Assembly: GCF_003217235.1 (NCBI RefSeq)
Contig: NZ_QJTF01000003.1
Location: 62,001 to 126,000 of the forward strand
Length of the DNA stretch: 64,000 nt
DNA from: Paramesorhizobium leguminum
GTDB lineage: Bacteria; Pseudomonadota; Alphaproteobacteria; Rhizobiales; Rhizobiaceae
Direction: 5' to 3'
The notes under the pieces were generated by a model, which was given only the letters and a program-made list of their open reading frames with translations, was not told the DNA's origin and did no database searches. Position numbers and translations under genes: made by a program. Positions within the stretch are counted from its first letter, which is position 1, and each line of letters starts with the position of its first letter. Positions 26,018-33,775 of the stretch are shown in pieces.

Positions 26018-26040
26018 CCCGCTTCGGCGGGTTTTTCTTT
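26018..26040 (+). terminator. Intrinsic terminator of the RHH operon
   Basis: CCCGC-TTCG-GCGGG followed by TTTTTCTTT. A strong rho-independent terminator. Confidence 0.9.
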
Positions 26041-26100
26041 GCCCTCGACTCCCGGTTGCGACTCGGTTTGATTGGCCGGGCTAGCAAATGGAGGCTTGGA

Positions 26101-26349
26101 ATGAGTGAAAACCTGATACAATCGCTTACGAATGTCACAAAGAAGCTTTCGGAGACCGTCGAAGAGGGGCACAGACAATTCTCTGCCGATACCGCCCTTC
26201 TTTTGGCGTTGTACGCCACCCTGCTCAATAAAGGGATCATTACCCCATCTGATTTAGACGGCATCTCCCGTCTCGGGCAGGGCGACGATGAGTTGTCGAA
26301 TAGAATTCATGCGCGTCTTGAGATCATTAAAAAGAACGCGAATGTCTGA
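26101..26349 (+). CDS. Small helical moron protein
   Basis: 82 residues from ATG 26101 with GGAGG eight bases before. Helical and acidic, with no membrane segment. Its last 96 bases overlap, antisense, the minus-strand 50-aa gene at 26254-26406. Not recognised. Confidence 0.5.
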   Translation: MSENLIQSLTNVTKKLSETVEEGHRQFSADTALLLALYATLLNKGIITPSDLDGISRLGQGDDELSNRIHARLEIIKKNANV

Positions 26350-26406
26350 GTTCAACTGATCAAAATCGACTGGCGGGCATTCGTCCGCCTTTTCTTTCTT
26401 TTCCAT
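26254..26406 (-). CDS. Small helical phage protein (50 aa)
   Basis: MEKKEKADECPPVDFDQ then a heptad-like helix. AGGAG lies before ATG 26406. Converges with and overlaps the plus-strand 82-aa gene. It lies in the late-operon direction just after the tail chaperone. Both overlapping frames look protein-like; one may be spurious. Confidence 0.45.
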   Translation of the reverse strand: MEKKEKADECPPVDFDQLNSDIRVLFNDLKTRMNSIRQLIVALPETGDAV

Positions 26407-26455
26407 GTTTTCTCCTGTCCATATTTGCGCTCTCACATCCCTGAAACCCATCGAC

Positions 26456-27279
26456 CTACCGCGCACCATCGAACATCACGTCGAACAGTTCGAACGTCAT
26501 CGGTCTGCTCGACACATGCGGCTTCGAGCTTGTGCCGCCCGAAGATTGCGGGCTATCGCTCAAGTCCGCGAGGATGACCCGATCCATTGCCCGGATCGCG
26601 CCGCGAAATGAGGCTATCTCGTCCAGATCGACAATGCCCATCTCTTCACAGCGCCGGCAGATCGCGGAACCGGGGATTGGGCCCGCTGCGAAACCAATCT
26701 GCCTTTCGGTCGATAGCTCCCAGAAGGCTGAAATCCATTCCTCGTACCCAGCCAATACGGGCGGGCAGTAGAGGTTTTCGGGAATGGCCTCGCCGCGATC
26801 CTCATATCTCTCAATCAGGCTTTCTGCCCGGTCGCCCCACTCAATTTGCCAGCGGGCGACCTCTTGGAGTTTTTTTCCAGTTCGCCTTGTGTCTCGGATG
26901 TCCCACGATCAACGATCTGGGCGGCATAGGTCACGGCATCAGCGAATGCGGCGAAGTCGGGATTCGTCAGCCATTCTTTGGCAAGCCCGGCGTCGTAGGG
27001 AAGCGCTACGCCCCCATTTGTGAGGCCGTCCCACTCAAGAAGAACGGCTTCATGCAACACTTCACCGAAAATGACCAATGCGACGGCTGGCTTGAGCGAA
27101 CCATCGCGCTCGCGCTGATCACGCGGAACCTTCCGCTCCTTACGCGAGCGTAGGGCTATGACGGAAGAGCTCGACAGCCCGCGAACCCGAAGTCTCATAT
27201 CACCCATGCCGGGGATGTCATCGACCCATTGCCCGGCGTTTGCTGCTGCGGAATCGCGCTTGAGGGATTGAATTTCCAT
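26456..27279 (-). CDS. Tail assembly chaperone, -1 frameshift fusion (GT-like)
   Basis: The 0-frame protein (26815-27279) ends shortly after CTG GAA AAA AAC. Slipping back one base on A AAA AAC (26869-26875) gives ...ELEKKLQEVARWQIEWGDRA and continues without a stop to 26456. The full-length product is about 274 residues. This matches the lambda G/GT arrangement found before tape-measure genes in most siphophages. The extension contains AGYEEWISAFWELSTERQIGF, the only good protein-like sequence in that frame. Confidence 0.75.
26815..27279 (-). CDS. Tail assembly chaperone (G-like, 0-frame product)
   Basis: 154 residues ending in a polar tail right after the slippery site. The body has beta-rich segments (DMRLRVRGLSSSSVIALRSRK) and a Trp-containing helical part. 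It follows the tail tube gene by 40 bases. In related phages it chaperones the tape measure protein during tail assembly. Confidence 0.75.
   Translation of the reverse strand: MEIQSLKRDSAAANAGQWVDDIPGMGDMRLRVRGLSSSSVIALRSRKERKVPRDQRERDGSLKPAVALVIFGEVLHEAVLLEWDGLTNGGVALPYDAGLAKEWLTNPDFAAFADAVTYAAQIVDRGTSETQGELEKNSKRSPAGKLSGATGQKA
26869..26875 (-). promoter_or_regulatory. Programmed -1 ribosomal frameshift site (A AAA AAC)
   Basis: Minus-strand heptamer AAAAAAC in register with the 0-frame codons GAA AAA AAC. It is one of the most efficient bacterial slippery sequences. The GC-rich downstream region may provide the stimulatory structure. Confidence 0.75.
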
Positions 27280-27319
27280 TTAGTTCTCCTTGAATGAATG
27301 GCGCGATGGGGTTGGCTGC

Positions 27320-27811
27320 CTATGGTCCAGCCGCCGCTACCACCTTCACTATGTTGGAATTTATTTCGATTGTGCCTTGCATCAGGTCTGCGGTGTTGGC
27401 CGTACCGCCCTGCTCAGGCGTACCCATCACCAGCCCGATAAACAGGCGCTGAGATGGCGTGCCGCCCACCGGAGCATCATCGCCCTCGATCTTGAAGGCG
27501 AAGTTATTCTTATTGCTTGGCTGACCGGCTGCGATGAGTGCAGTCTGCCCCGGATCACCGGGGAGAACAGCGAAATTGTTCTGCATCGAGGGCGCGTTTG
27601 CCGTTCCCTTGAGCTTGACATCCCGGCCACGGTTAATGAGGGGCGTCGTGATAAGGGCAACGGCATCGCCGACCGGTCCCATGGTTTCCCAGCCGTCGAT
27701 GAGCGTCCAAGTCTGGGATGCGTAATCAGCAGCAGTGAAGTCCGCCGCCTGAGATGCCATTGGGCCGCCGATGTACATCTTCTTGCCGGCGATAGGATAT
27801 AGGTCAGCCAT
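27320..27811 (-). CDS. Major tail tube protein
   Basis: 163 residues from ATG 27811. N-terminal DLYPIAGKKMYIGG, a central VTL-type beta region and FKIEGDDAPV are typical for short tail-tube subunits of TP901-1/GTA type. It lies between the tail-completion gene and the chaperones, the standard tube position. Confidence 0.8.
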   Translation of the reverse strand: MADLYPIAGKKMYIGGPMASQAADFTAADYASQTWTLIDGWETMGPVGDAVALITTPLINRGRDVKLKGTANAPSMQNNFAVLPGDPGQTALIAAGQPSNKNNFAFKIEGDDAPVGGTPSQRLFIGLVMGTPEQGGTANTADLMQGTIEINSNIVKVVAAAGP

Positions 27812-27917
27812 GATAAGGGCTCCATCTAAGGGACTGGCGCGCAATCGCTGCGGGCCGAGTACCGCTGCCCAGGCGGCGTTTCTGAATGCGGACCGGCGGG
27901 CGACCGGGCCGAAACTG

Positions 27918-28355
27918 CTATTGTGCGCGGAGGCGGATCGTAAGCGTCACGCGACGACCGACTCGACTTTCATCATCGACGGGAGCGGGCGACGGGCCGG
28001 AACATGTGACCATCCACACCTGATAATTCGCGACCGTGAAGCTGCGCGCCTGGCGGTGGAACAGCGAATAGATGAGATCGGCAACCGCCTCGACGTTTCG
28101 GTAGCTGTCCGGTTGCGGGCCGTAGATATTGATGTCAAGCACGACGACAGGCTTGTGATCGGTGATTCCGTCCTCGTCGCTTCGCGTGATGACAGGGCCG
28201 ATAGTGATCATCGGATAGGTCGCCCCGGATGGCACTGGCCGGCGCGTGTGCACCGATGGCGCGCCGTTGAACGATCCAAGCTTCGAGGTGATCGCGGGAA
28301 CGGCCACAACGGCGGCATAGAGGCCGGGCAGAACATTCAGGACAGGCGCGTTCAT
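27918..28355 (-). CDS. Tail completion/terminator protein (DUF3168-like)
   Basis: 145 residues with VLDINIYG and an alternating strand pattern (ADLIYSLFHRQ ... VTLTIRLRAQ) typical of DUF3168/gp17-like tail terminators. Overlaps the upstream gp10-like gene by four bases. Confidence 0.7.
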   Translation of the reverse strand: MNAPVLNVLPGLYAAVVAVPAITSKLGSFNGAPSVHTRRPVPSGATYPMITIGPVITRSDEDGITDHKPVVVLDINIYGPQPDSYRNVEAVADLIYSLFHRQARSFTVANYQVWMVTCSGPSPAPVDDESRVGRRVTLTIRLRAQ

Positions 28356-28756
28356 CGAAGCACCGCCTTGATCTCGTCCTCAACTGCGGCTTCGATTGCA
28401 TCCTTGCGATTGGCGAGTGCCGGGCGAGCGTATGGGCGTGGCTCCATGTTCTCGCTCCCGTGTTCAAGCGCCTCGGCATAGCCTGTTGACCAATTCACCG
28501 TGCCGCTGAGTTCCTGTGTGTCATATTCCGTTCGCCCTGATTGGACGAGGCGACCAGTATCGCTCGCTGGCGCTTGGCCTGGCGCTGAAGCCTGATGCTT
28601 GACGCTGCGCCGACGATAAATGCGACCCGTCTTTTCGCCATCCATAATCAATGACGTGCCCTCCTCGAGAACGCCCCCTGTCCCGGTGACGACACCGCGC
28701 ATGGCAGCGGCCCGAACTTTGGTGAGAATGGCGTCTCCGCTCCATTCAACGGTCAC
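28352..28756 (-). CDS. HK97 gp10-like head-tail/tail-completion protein
   Basis: 134 residues. GRLVQSGRTEYD, GYAEALEHGSENMEPRPYARPAL and a C-terminal helix match the gp10 family pattern (YA..vEfGT...pRPFlrPA). Overlaps both neighbours by four bases. Confidence 0.75.
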   Translation of the reverse strand: MTVEWSGDAILTKVRAAAMRGVVTGTGGVLEEGTSLIMDGEKTGRIYRRRSVKHQASAPGQAPASDTGRLVQSGRTEYDTQELSGTVNWSTGYAEALEHGSENMEPRPYARPALANRKDAIEAAVEDEIKAVLR

Positions 28757-29130
28757 GGCGCATCCACCTTAAAGGCTTGACACACCCAAAGGGCAGTTGC
28801 CGGATCGGTCTTTACGGCCCTGAGTTGATACCACTGCCCAAGGAATTGGGCTTTGTCGTCCTTCCCCGGCTGTATGCCCGCTGGAAGGCTTTGCGCGAAG
28901 ATGTTTACGATCAAATCAGTTTCTGGAATTCCGGCGCGAGCGCGGTAAGCATCATCGTATTCGTCGGTGAAGCCCTGCATAGCGTGGAGCGTGACCGCGC
29001 CGGGAATGGGATCGCCGTATTCATCGACACCAGCGGCGGCTTGCTGGCGGAGTTGTCCGGTCAGGAGTTTGCCCTTAAAGCCTTGGAATATGGCCTTCGC
29101 CAGACTTCCAGATAAGAGAGGTCCGCTCAT
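28753..29130 (-). CDS. Head closure / head-tail joining protein
   Basis: 125 residues. Features such as GQWYQLRAVKTDPATALWVCQAF near the C-terminus resemble SPP1 gp16-like stoppers (short beta-barrels ending in an exposed segment). Assignment by order between the connector-side and gp10-like genes; four-base overlaps on both sides. Confidence 0.6.
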   Translation of the reverse strand: MSGPLLSGSLAKAIFQGFKGKLLTGQLRQQAAAGVDEYGDPIPGAVTLHAMQGFTDEYDDAYRARAGIPETDLIVNIFAQSLPAGIQPGKDDKAQFLGQWYQLRAVKTDPATALWVCQAFKVDAP

Positions 29131-29732
29131 TCCGCGCCCTGCCCTTCCCGACGCTCCAGTTCCAATTCAATCGCCGCGTCGGCGTCGCCACCGTTTTTGA
29201 TTGGGAAATCACTGACCTTTGACGCAATGCTTCGGCGCTCTTGCCACGTCAGGTCGCGCCAGTTGTCGGGGATATCAACGGGCGGTGAGAGCTTCACGGC
29301 ATCGACTGGACCGCCACTGGGAACCTGCGTGAGCAAGCGGTCGAATTCCAAGCGAAGCAGCGCTTCGCGCTCATCGTCGGGCAGTTCGTTCCATTCCGCG
29401 ACCGTTTTGCCGGAAAGTTCGTGCGTCGCAGCGACGATATCACCAAGCTGCACCGTCTTGCCCGCGATCTCATAGGTTGATGCAAGGACGCTCGATCCGA
29501 TTAGGATCACGTCACGCGCGCCATCATGAACAGGCAGCGCGCCAGGTTTCTCGACATCTGCAAAGACGATTCTATGCCCTTCAAATAACTGCCGGAGCTT
29601 GCGCGTCGGCACAATCGTCTTGTCGAATGGCGCTCCCGGCGCGAACTCTTCGCCGCAGATTTTCAAGGGGCGGCGAAACACCACGAAATCGCGGTCTCTC
29701 TCGAATTCATGCCGCCAAGTCGCTCGGGCCAT
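29127..29732 (-). CDS. Hypothetical virion-region protein
   Basis: 201 residues. The first 100 are beta-rich (FVVFRRPLKICGEEFAPGAPFD), the rest acidic helix. It lies 91 bases after the major capsid gene. Not recognised; possibly a decoration or connector accessory protein. Confidence 0.55.
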   Translation of the reverse strand: MARATWRHEFERDRDFVVFRRPLKICGEEFAPGAPFDKTIVPTRKLRQLFEGHRIVFADVEKPGALPVHDGARDVILIGSSVLASTYEIAGKTVQLGDIVAATHELSGKTVAEWNELPDDEREALLRLEFDRLLTQVPSGGPVDAVKLSPPVDIPDNWRDLTWQERRSIASKVSDFPIKNGGDADAAIELELERREGQGAE

Positions 29733-29823
29733 TGTGGTTCATCCTCGATATAGTGGAAATGGAAGTTATCCGGCGCGTGCTATTGCTTAAGAGGTGCGCC
29801 GTCCTCAGATTTGGGGGAACCGA

Positions 29824-30840
29824 TTAGACCGTGGCGACCGCATTCGCGAAAAAATAGCCAAGATCAGCGCCGACGACCTTCTGGTCGAAGGCCATCTGGA
29901 TTTCCACACGGTCTGATTCCAGTGTCTCAATGCGGAACTTCTTAATCCGGAAGCCCATGCCGGTGGCACCGAACCAGTTGGACCACGAGAAGGTGTATCC
30001 GGCGGTCGGCTGCATGATGCTCGGCGTCGGGGTGACGTAAGCAAGCAGTGCATTCGGGCCGGAAATAAACTGGCTCTTTTCCTTCGTTGCGCTATCCGTA
30101 TAGTCGGCTCCCCTAGCTCCGGCATTGAAGACTGCCTTGGACACAAGCACTTCATCAAGTTCGAAAAGCTGCGCCAACGTGCTGGCATTGGCTTGGGCAG
30201 GCTTGCCGGGGGTCTGACCATATTTCACGCGATCTACGATGTCAGGATGATCCACCAGAGCATCATAGACGGCCTTGCCCAGCGTGATCTTGTTCGGTTC
30301 GAAGCCGGTCAGTTCGAGAACCTTGCGCTTTGCGGCGCGGATGTCCTCGATCGGGGTTGACCCGGCGTCATTCCACTGAATGAACTGGCCTGCGGCGGGT
30401 GCGGAAGCCACGCCCGTGGCCTGTGTAGCCCAGACGCCGGTCTGGAAATACTTCATCGCCCACAGGCGTTCCCGACGAATGAGCGCCTTCTGGGTGACGA
30501 AGATCGTTGCGTCACGATCAGGACCGAGTATCGAATCCGAGTTCTCGCGGATCTGATCATCGATATCTTTGTGATAGGCATTGACCGGGGCATAATAGGT
30601 CGGCGTGTTGTCGAGGCTGTAGCCTCCGCCGGCGGATTCCGTACCGGGCGCGCGCTCCTGCATTTCATCCCGGTTGAAGTCGGCGCGGCTATAAACGTAG
30701 TAGCGGTCCGACTGCTTGGTGACGGGGATGTTCGGGAACACCTTATCGGCGATAAAGTGGTCTTGGTTCTGGACATACGCCACCGACATATTAGTGAGCG
30801 GCGCGTTGACGTGGACGTTGGACAACGTGGGAGATGGCAT
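29824..30840 (-). CDS. Major capsid protein
   Basis: 338 residues. N-terminal HVNAPLTNMSVAYVQ, DKVFPNIPV and YYVYSRADFNRDEM are hallmarks of the GTA/Mu-T-like capsid family (encapsidation family E), as is the Gly/Tyr-rich late segment with WSNWFGATGMGFRIKKFR. It is downstream of scaffold and decoration genes, as expected. Confidence 0.92.
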   Translation of the reverse strand: MPSPTLSNVHVNAPLTNMSVAYVQNQDHFIADKVFPNIPVTKQSDRYYVYSRADFNRDEMQERAPGTESAGGGYSLDNTPTYYAPVNAYHKDIDDQIRENSDSILGPDRDATIFVTQKALIRRERLWAMKYFQTGVWATQATGVASAPAAGQFIQWNDAGSTPIEDIRAAKRKVLELTGFEPNKITLGKAVYDALVDHPDIVDRVKYGQTPGKPAQANASTLAQLFELDEVLVSKAVFNAGARGADYTDSATKEKSQFISGPNALLAYVTPTPSIMQPTAGYTFSWSNWFGATGMGFRIKKFRIETLESDRVEIQMAFDQKVVGADLGYFFANAVATV

Positions 30841-30898
30841 TGAAAAGTTCCTTCTAAGGGACTACGGCGTCTCGCGACGGCGCTTGTTTCAGGGCATC

Positions 30899-30920
30899 AA
30901 AAAACCTCCCGTAGGCGGTT
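30899..30920 (-). terminator. Terminator-like hairpin before the major capsid gene
   Basis: Minus strand AACCGCC-TAC-GGGAGGTT (one mismatch) followed by TTTT. It sits inside the late operon, between the decoration and capsid genes. Confidence 0.5.
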
Positions 30921-30946
30921 CTGCATGCTCAAATGGGTTGGATTGG

Positions 30947-31297
30947 TTACGCGACCTTCTGCCAAAGCATCGGGACGACATCGCCCGCCACACCGCCTTC
31001 CAACAGCTTGCCAAGCTGGGCGCCGGCGGCAGCCGTTACGGCCTGCCCGGTGGCGCCGGAGGCGACGGTGGCGCCGGCTGCGAGCGTTGCTCCCAGCTTG
31101 ATCTCAACGACATCGCCAATCGCAAACGGAAAAGCCTGCCCGGCAGTCGGGTTGCTATCGATCACGCCATCAGCAACAGCGCCGGCAGCGGCGACTGTTA
31201 CGCCAGCAGCGCCAACGACGCCGAATAGATACTGGCTTGCAGACAGATCAGCGCCGGCAAGCAGCGTGATCGTCCGCTTCCTCTCGAAGTAGGACAT
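30947..31297 (-). CDS. Capsid decoration protein (DUF2190-like)
   Basis: 116 residues from ATG 31297. Strongly Ala/Gly/Val-rich with AFPFAIGDVVEIKLGATL and an alternating beta pattern characteristic of small capsid-cement proteins. Placed directly upstream of the capsid gene. Confidence 0.75.
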   Translation of the reverse strand: MSYFERKRTITLLAGADLSASQYLFGVVGAAGVTVAAAGAVADGVIDSNPTAGQAFPFAIGDVVEIKLGATLAAGATVASGATGQAVTAAAGAQLGKLLEGGVAGDVVPMLWQKVA

Positions 31298-31361
31298 GAA
31301 AAATCTCCATCTATGGGACATGCCGCCTCACGGCGGGGAATGGTTGATTTGGGGCTGCCGC

Positions 31362-32447
31362 TTACTGCGCTGTGGCGGCTCGCTTGGCGATCTCGTCGTA
31401 GAGGGCCGGGTTTTCCACCATGGCCTTGTCGTAGGCTTTGGCGAGGCTGATGCCCTCGGCCTTCTCGATCTCCTTGGCGCGCTTGTCTAGCTTGCCTTCG
31501 GGCGATTCCACATCGTGCGTGGTGCCGTCGAGCGATCCCTTCATGACAAAGGCGCTGGCCGCGATCTTTTCGGCGGTCTTAAGCAGATGGTCGAGGTTTT
31601 TACGCACATCCTCATCCATGTTGCCCATAGCCTTGAGGACGCCGGCCTTGGCTTCGGGTGTGCCCGGCAGATGGCCGAATTCGTCGGTGGCGCGCTTCTT
31701 GAGCCGCTCGAATTCCGTCTCATCCTTGGCCTTCTTCAGATCGTCGGCCTGCTTGGTGATTGCCGCCTGCTGGGATTTCAGCACGGAGAAGGTGGCGTCG
31801 CCAACCGCAGACTTGCGGATTTCGTTGCCATCCACCTTCAGCACCTCGTCGCTTTCGGCGGCTTTGCTGACCTTCTTCTTGCGATCCTCGGGCGACATGG
31901 CCATGAATTCCTTCTTGGCTTCGTCATCCTTCATTGCGTCCAGGTGCTCGCGCTCTTCCTTGGACATTTTGAGCAAGTCCGCCGCCTTCGTTTCGGCAGC
32001 CTCTGCTCGCTTGGTGACAGCGGCAATGGCAGTAGCAACCGCCGCGTCGATCTTCTTCTGCAGTTCGGGGTCCATGCGTTGTTCTCCATGGTCGGGGTTT
32101 GTGCCATCGCCGGCGCTCTTGCTCACCCAGCCGTCGGGGAGCAAATCGGTGTGGCCGAGCGCCTTGGCCCGGCTGATGATGTGTTTCTTTGCTGCCTCTG
32201 GGTTATCTGCCCTGCCGATGGCGTGAACGGCGTTCTTGAGGTCGCCAGCACTGATAATCGGGAATGATCCGTCATGCATCGCCGCGCCGCTTGATGCGGC
32301 CTGCTCGCGCTGCTCTGCGGTAAATGAGCGCTTCCAATAGGGATCGCTGGTGTCGCGCTTGAAGATCGAGACCGTGGCCGACTTGTTTGCGGGATTGTCC
32401 ACCAGGGACAATTCCGCCAGTTTCATATTGCTGAGCTTCGTTGCCAT
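31362..32447 (-). CDS. Scaffold-like head protein with XkdF-like N-terminus
   Basis: 361 residues. The first 35 (KLAELSLVDNPANKSATVSI) resemble the end of XkdF-type proteins. Residues about 55-110 (HDGSFPI ... DLKNAVHAIGRADN ... HIISRAKALG) match the DUF6582 pattern often attached to phage head genes. The remainder is a long Lys/Glu/Ala coiled coil as in scaffolding proteins, which form the inner mould of the procapsid. Internal start sites such as MDPELQKK near residue 125 could give a short scaffold. Confidence 0.75.
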   Translation of the reverse strand: MATKLSNMKLAELSLVDNPANKSATVSIFKRDTSDPYWKRSFTAEQREQAASSGAAMHDGSFPIISAGDLKNAVHAIGRADNPEAAKKHIISRAKALGHTDLLPDGWVSKSAGDGTNPDHGEQRMDPELQKKIDAAVATAIAAVTKRAEAAETKAADLLKMSKEEREHLDAMKDDEAKKEFMAMSPEDRKKKVSKAAESDEVLKVDGNEIRKSAVGDATFSVLKSQQAAITKQADDLKKAKDETEFERLKKRATDEFGHLPGTPEAKAGVLKAMGNMDEDVRKNLDHLLKTAEKIAASAFVMKGSLDGTTHDVESPEGKLDKRAKEIEKAEGISLAKAYDKAMVENPALYDEIAKRAATAQ

Positions 32448-32468
32448 TTTAGGCGTCTCCGTTCTCGA

Positions 32469-32693
32469 TTACTCCAGCCATGCCCAGTTTGTGCGGCGAT
32501 GGATATCGCCGACTGTTCCATCGGCAACGCCGAACATTTCAGCAATCTCCCGCTGGGACATGAGGCCCTTGAGTGAGAGAATTTGCCGTGCCTCATCTTC
32601 AGTCAGCTTATGGAGCGGATGGCGCTCACCACGATTAGGGCCGGAGCCGGTGTTGGCGCACCGCTTCGGCCCGCTTTTTCTATCTGATTTTCC
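32469..32693 (-). pseudogene. HTH tail of a homing-endonuclease-like gene (fragment)
   Basis: Open frame directly after the TGA of the ParB/XkdF gene and in the same frame. It encodes RGERHPLHKLTEDEARQIL then SQREIAEMFGVADGTVGDIH, a helix-turn-helix of the kind that ends HNH homing endonucleases. There is no good start codon before the fragment; only an internal ATG would give about 30 residues. Best read as a remnant, possibly reached by stop read-through. Confidence 0.45.
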
Positions 32694-33536
32694 TCACTCG
32701 GTCATCGGAATTCGGGTACCGGAACCGCCGATCGAGAACGCGCGAAGCTCGCCCGACTTCACTCGCTTCCATATCCCGTCGTCATGCACCTTCACTCCGA
32801 CGATCCATCCTTCACGGTCGGACGAAATGCCAAGGCTCTTTGCAAGCTCGGCGGTGAGCGGAAATGAGTGCAGGACTTCGCCGACCTGCCCCCCCTCGTG
32901 CATCGCCTTGGCTACGCGAGCATCGGCCATGAACTCAGTTGTCGATTTGACCAGTTCGCTGGCGTCGATCACATCGCCCTGGGTATCGATGACGGGCTTG
33001 CCGCCTTCGGAGATGACCGATGCCCATCCATAGGCCATGCGCTGCTCGTCATCAGCCTTGACGATTTCTGCTTTCATGACGTTCGTCTCCGGTTCCAGGT
33101 CCTTGAAGCGCACTTCGGCTTCCTCATCGCCGTTGAGCCATGCCGCCGTCAGCCGATGGTGGCCGTCCGCAATCCAAAGCCGTCCGTTGATCTTCACCAC
33201 CACCGGCAGCTTGCCGCCGGCAGCGCCGTTCCCGGCAATGGCGTTCACCTTCGCCGTATCGACGCGGTTTTGCATTGCCGTGAGATCGGCAAGCTTCAGC
33301 GTCTGGGTTTCGAGCTTGTCGGAATTGGTCAACGTGCCGAAAAAGCGCGGAACCTGATCCTCGCGGAGCATCCCGAGCACGTTGCCCTCATAGGCAAAGG
33401 GCGTTTTTGAGCGCTCACCGTCCAATGGCTCCAGCGAGCGCCCGGCGGCGGTCTTGGTGGCGTCCTTCGGCTTCTTCTTGCTCTCGCGCCAATCGACGCC
33501 ATCGACATGGACGGCGCTTGCGGATGGCTGGCTCAT
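32694..33536 (-). CDS. ParB-like domain fused to XkdF-type prohead protein
   Basis: 280 residues. Residues about 75-147 form a ParB/sulfiredoxin-like domain with the signature DGHHRLTAAWL (124-134). Residues about 153-275 match XkdF-type phage proteins often annotated as prohead proteases (AYGWASVI ... GDVIDASEL ... REGWIVGVKVHDDGIWKRVK ... FSIGG). The protein is encoded between the MuF head protein and the scaffold, so it belongs to capsid assembly; whether the ParB part is an active nuclease/NTPase is unknown. Confidence 0.8.
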   Translation of the reverse strand: MSQPSASAVHVDGVDWRESKKKPKDATKTAAGRSLEPLDGERSKTPFAYEGNVLGMLREDQVPRFFGTLTNSDKLETQTLKLADLTAMQNRVDTAKVNAIAGNGAAGGKLPVVVKINGRLWIADGHHRLTAAWLNGDEEAEVRFKDLEPETNVMKAEIVKADDEQRMAYGWASVISEGGKPVIDTQGDVIDASELVKSTTEFMADARVAKAMHEGGQVGEVLHSFPLTAELAKSLGISSDREGWIVGVKVHDDGIWKRVKSGELRAFSIGGSGTRIPMTE

Positions 33537-33604
33537 GTTGGCTCCGAAAATGAAAAAGGCGGCTCCGAAGAACCGCCCGTGTGGGAATCTACATGAATGA
33601 AACG

Positions 33605-33775
33605 CTATGCCGCGCCCTGCGCCTTCAGATCCGCAATGCGTTGCTCGGCTTCTTCGAGTTCGCGCTTGGCCCCCTCATCCTTGTCGGCAATGCGCCGCAT
33701 CGAGGCCGCGAATGCTTCCCATTCCTCCAGCGCATCGAAATAAGATGGGGGGTCTATGAATGATCCATTGCTCAT
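33605..33775 (-). CDS. Small acidic coiled-coil phage protein (56 aa)
   Basis: MSNGSFIDPPSYFDALEEWE followed by a Glu/Arg/Ala helix. Its ATG overlaps the stop of the MuF gene (ATGA), which supports the call. Probably a small head-assembly accessory. Confidence 0.65.
   Translation of the reverse strand: MSNGSFIDPPSYFDALEEWEAFAASMRRIADKDEGAKRELEEAEQRIADLKAQGAA

Noticed and set aside
26614-26814. Separate 66-aa gene between the two chaperone frames
   Set aside because: It is a third-frame shadow; the -1 frameshift product explains this stretch better.
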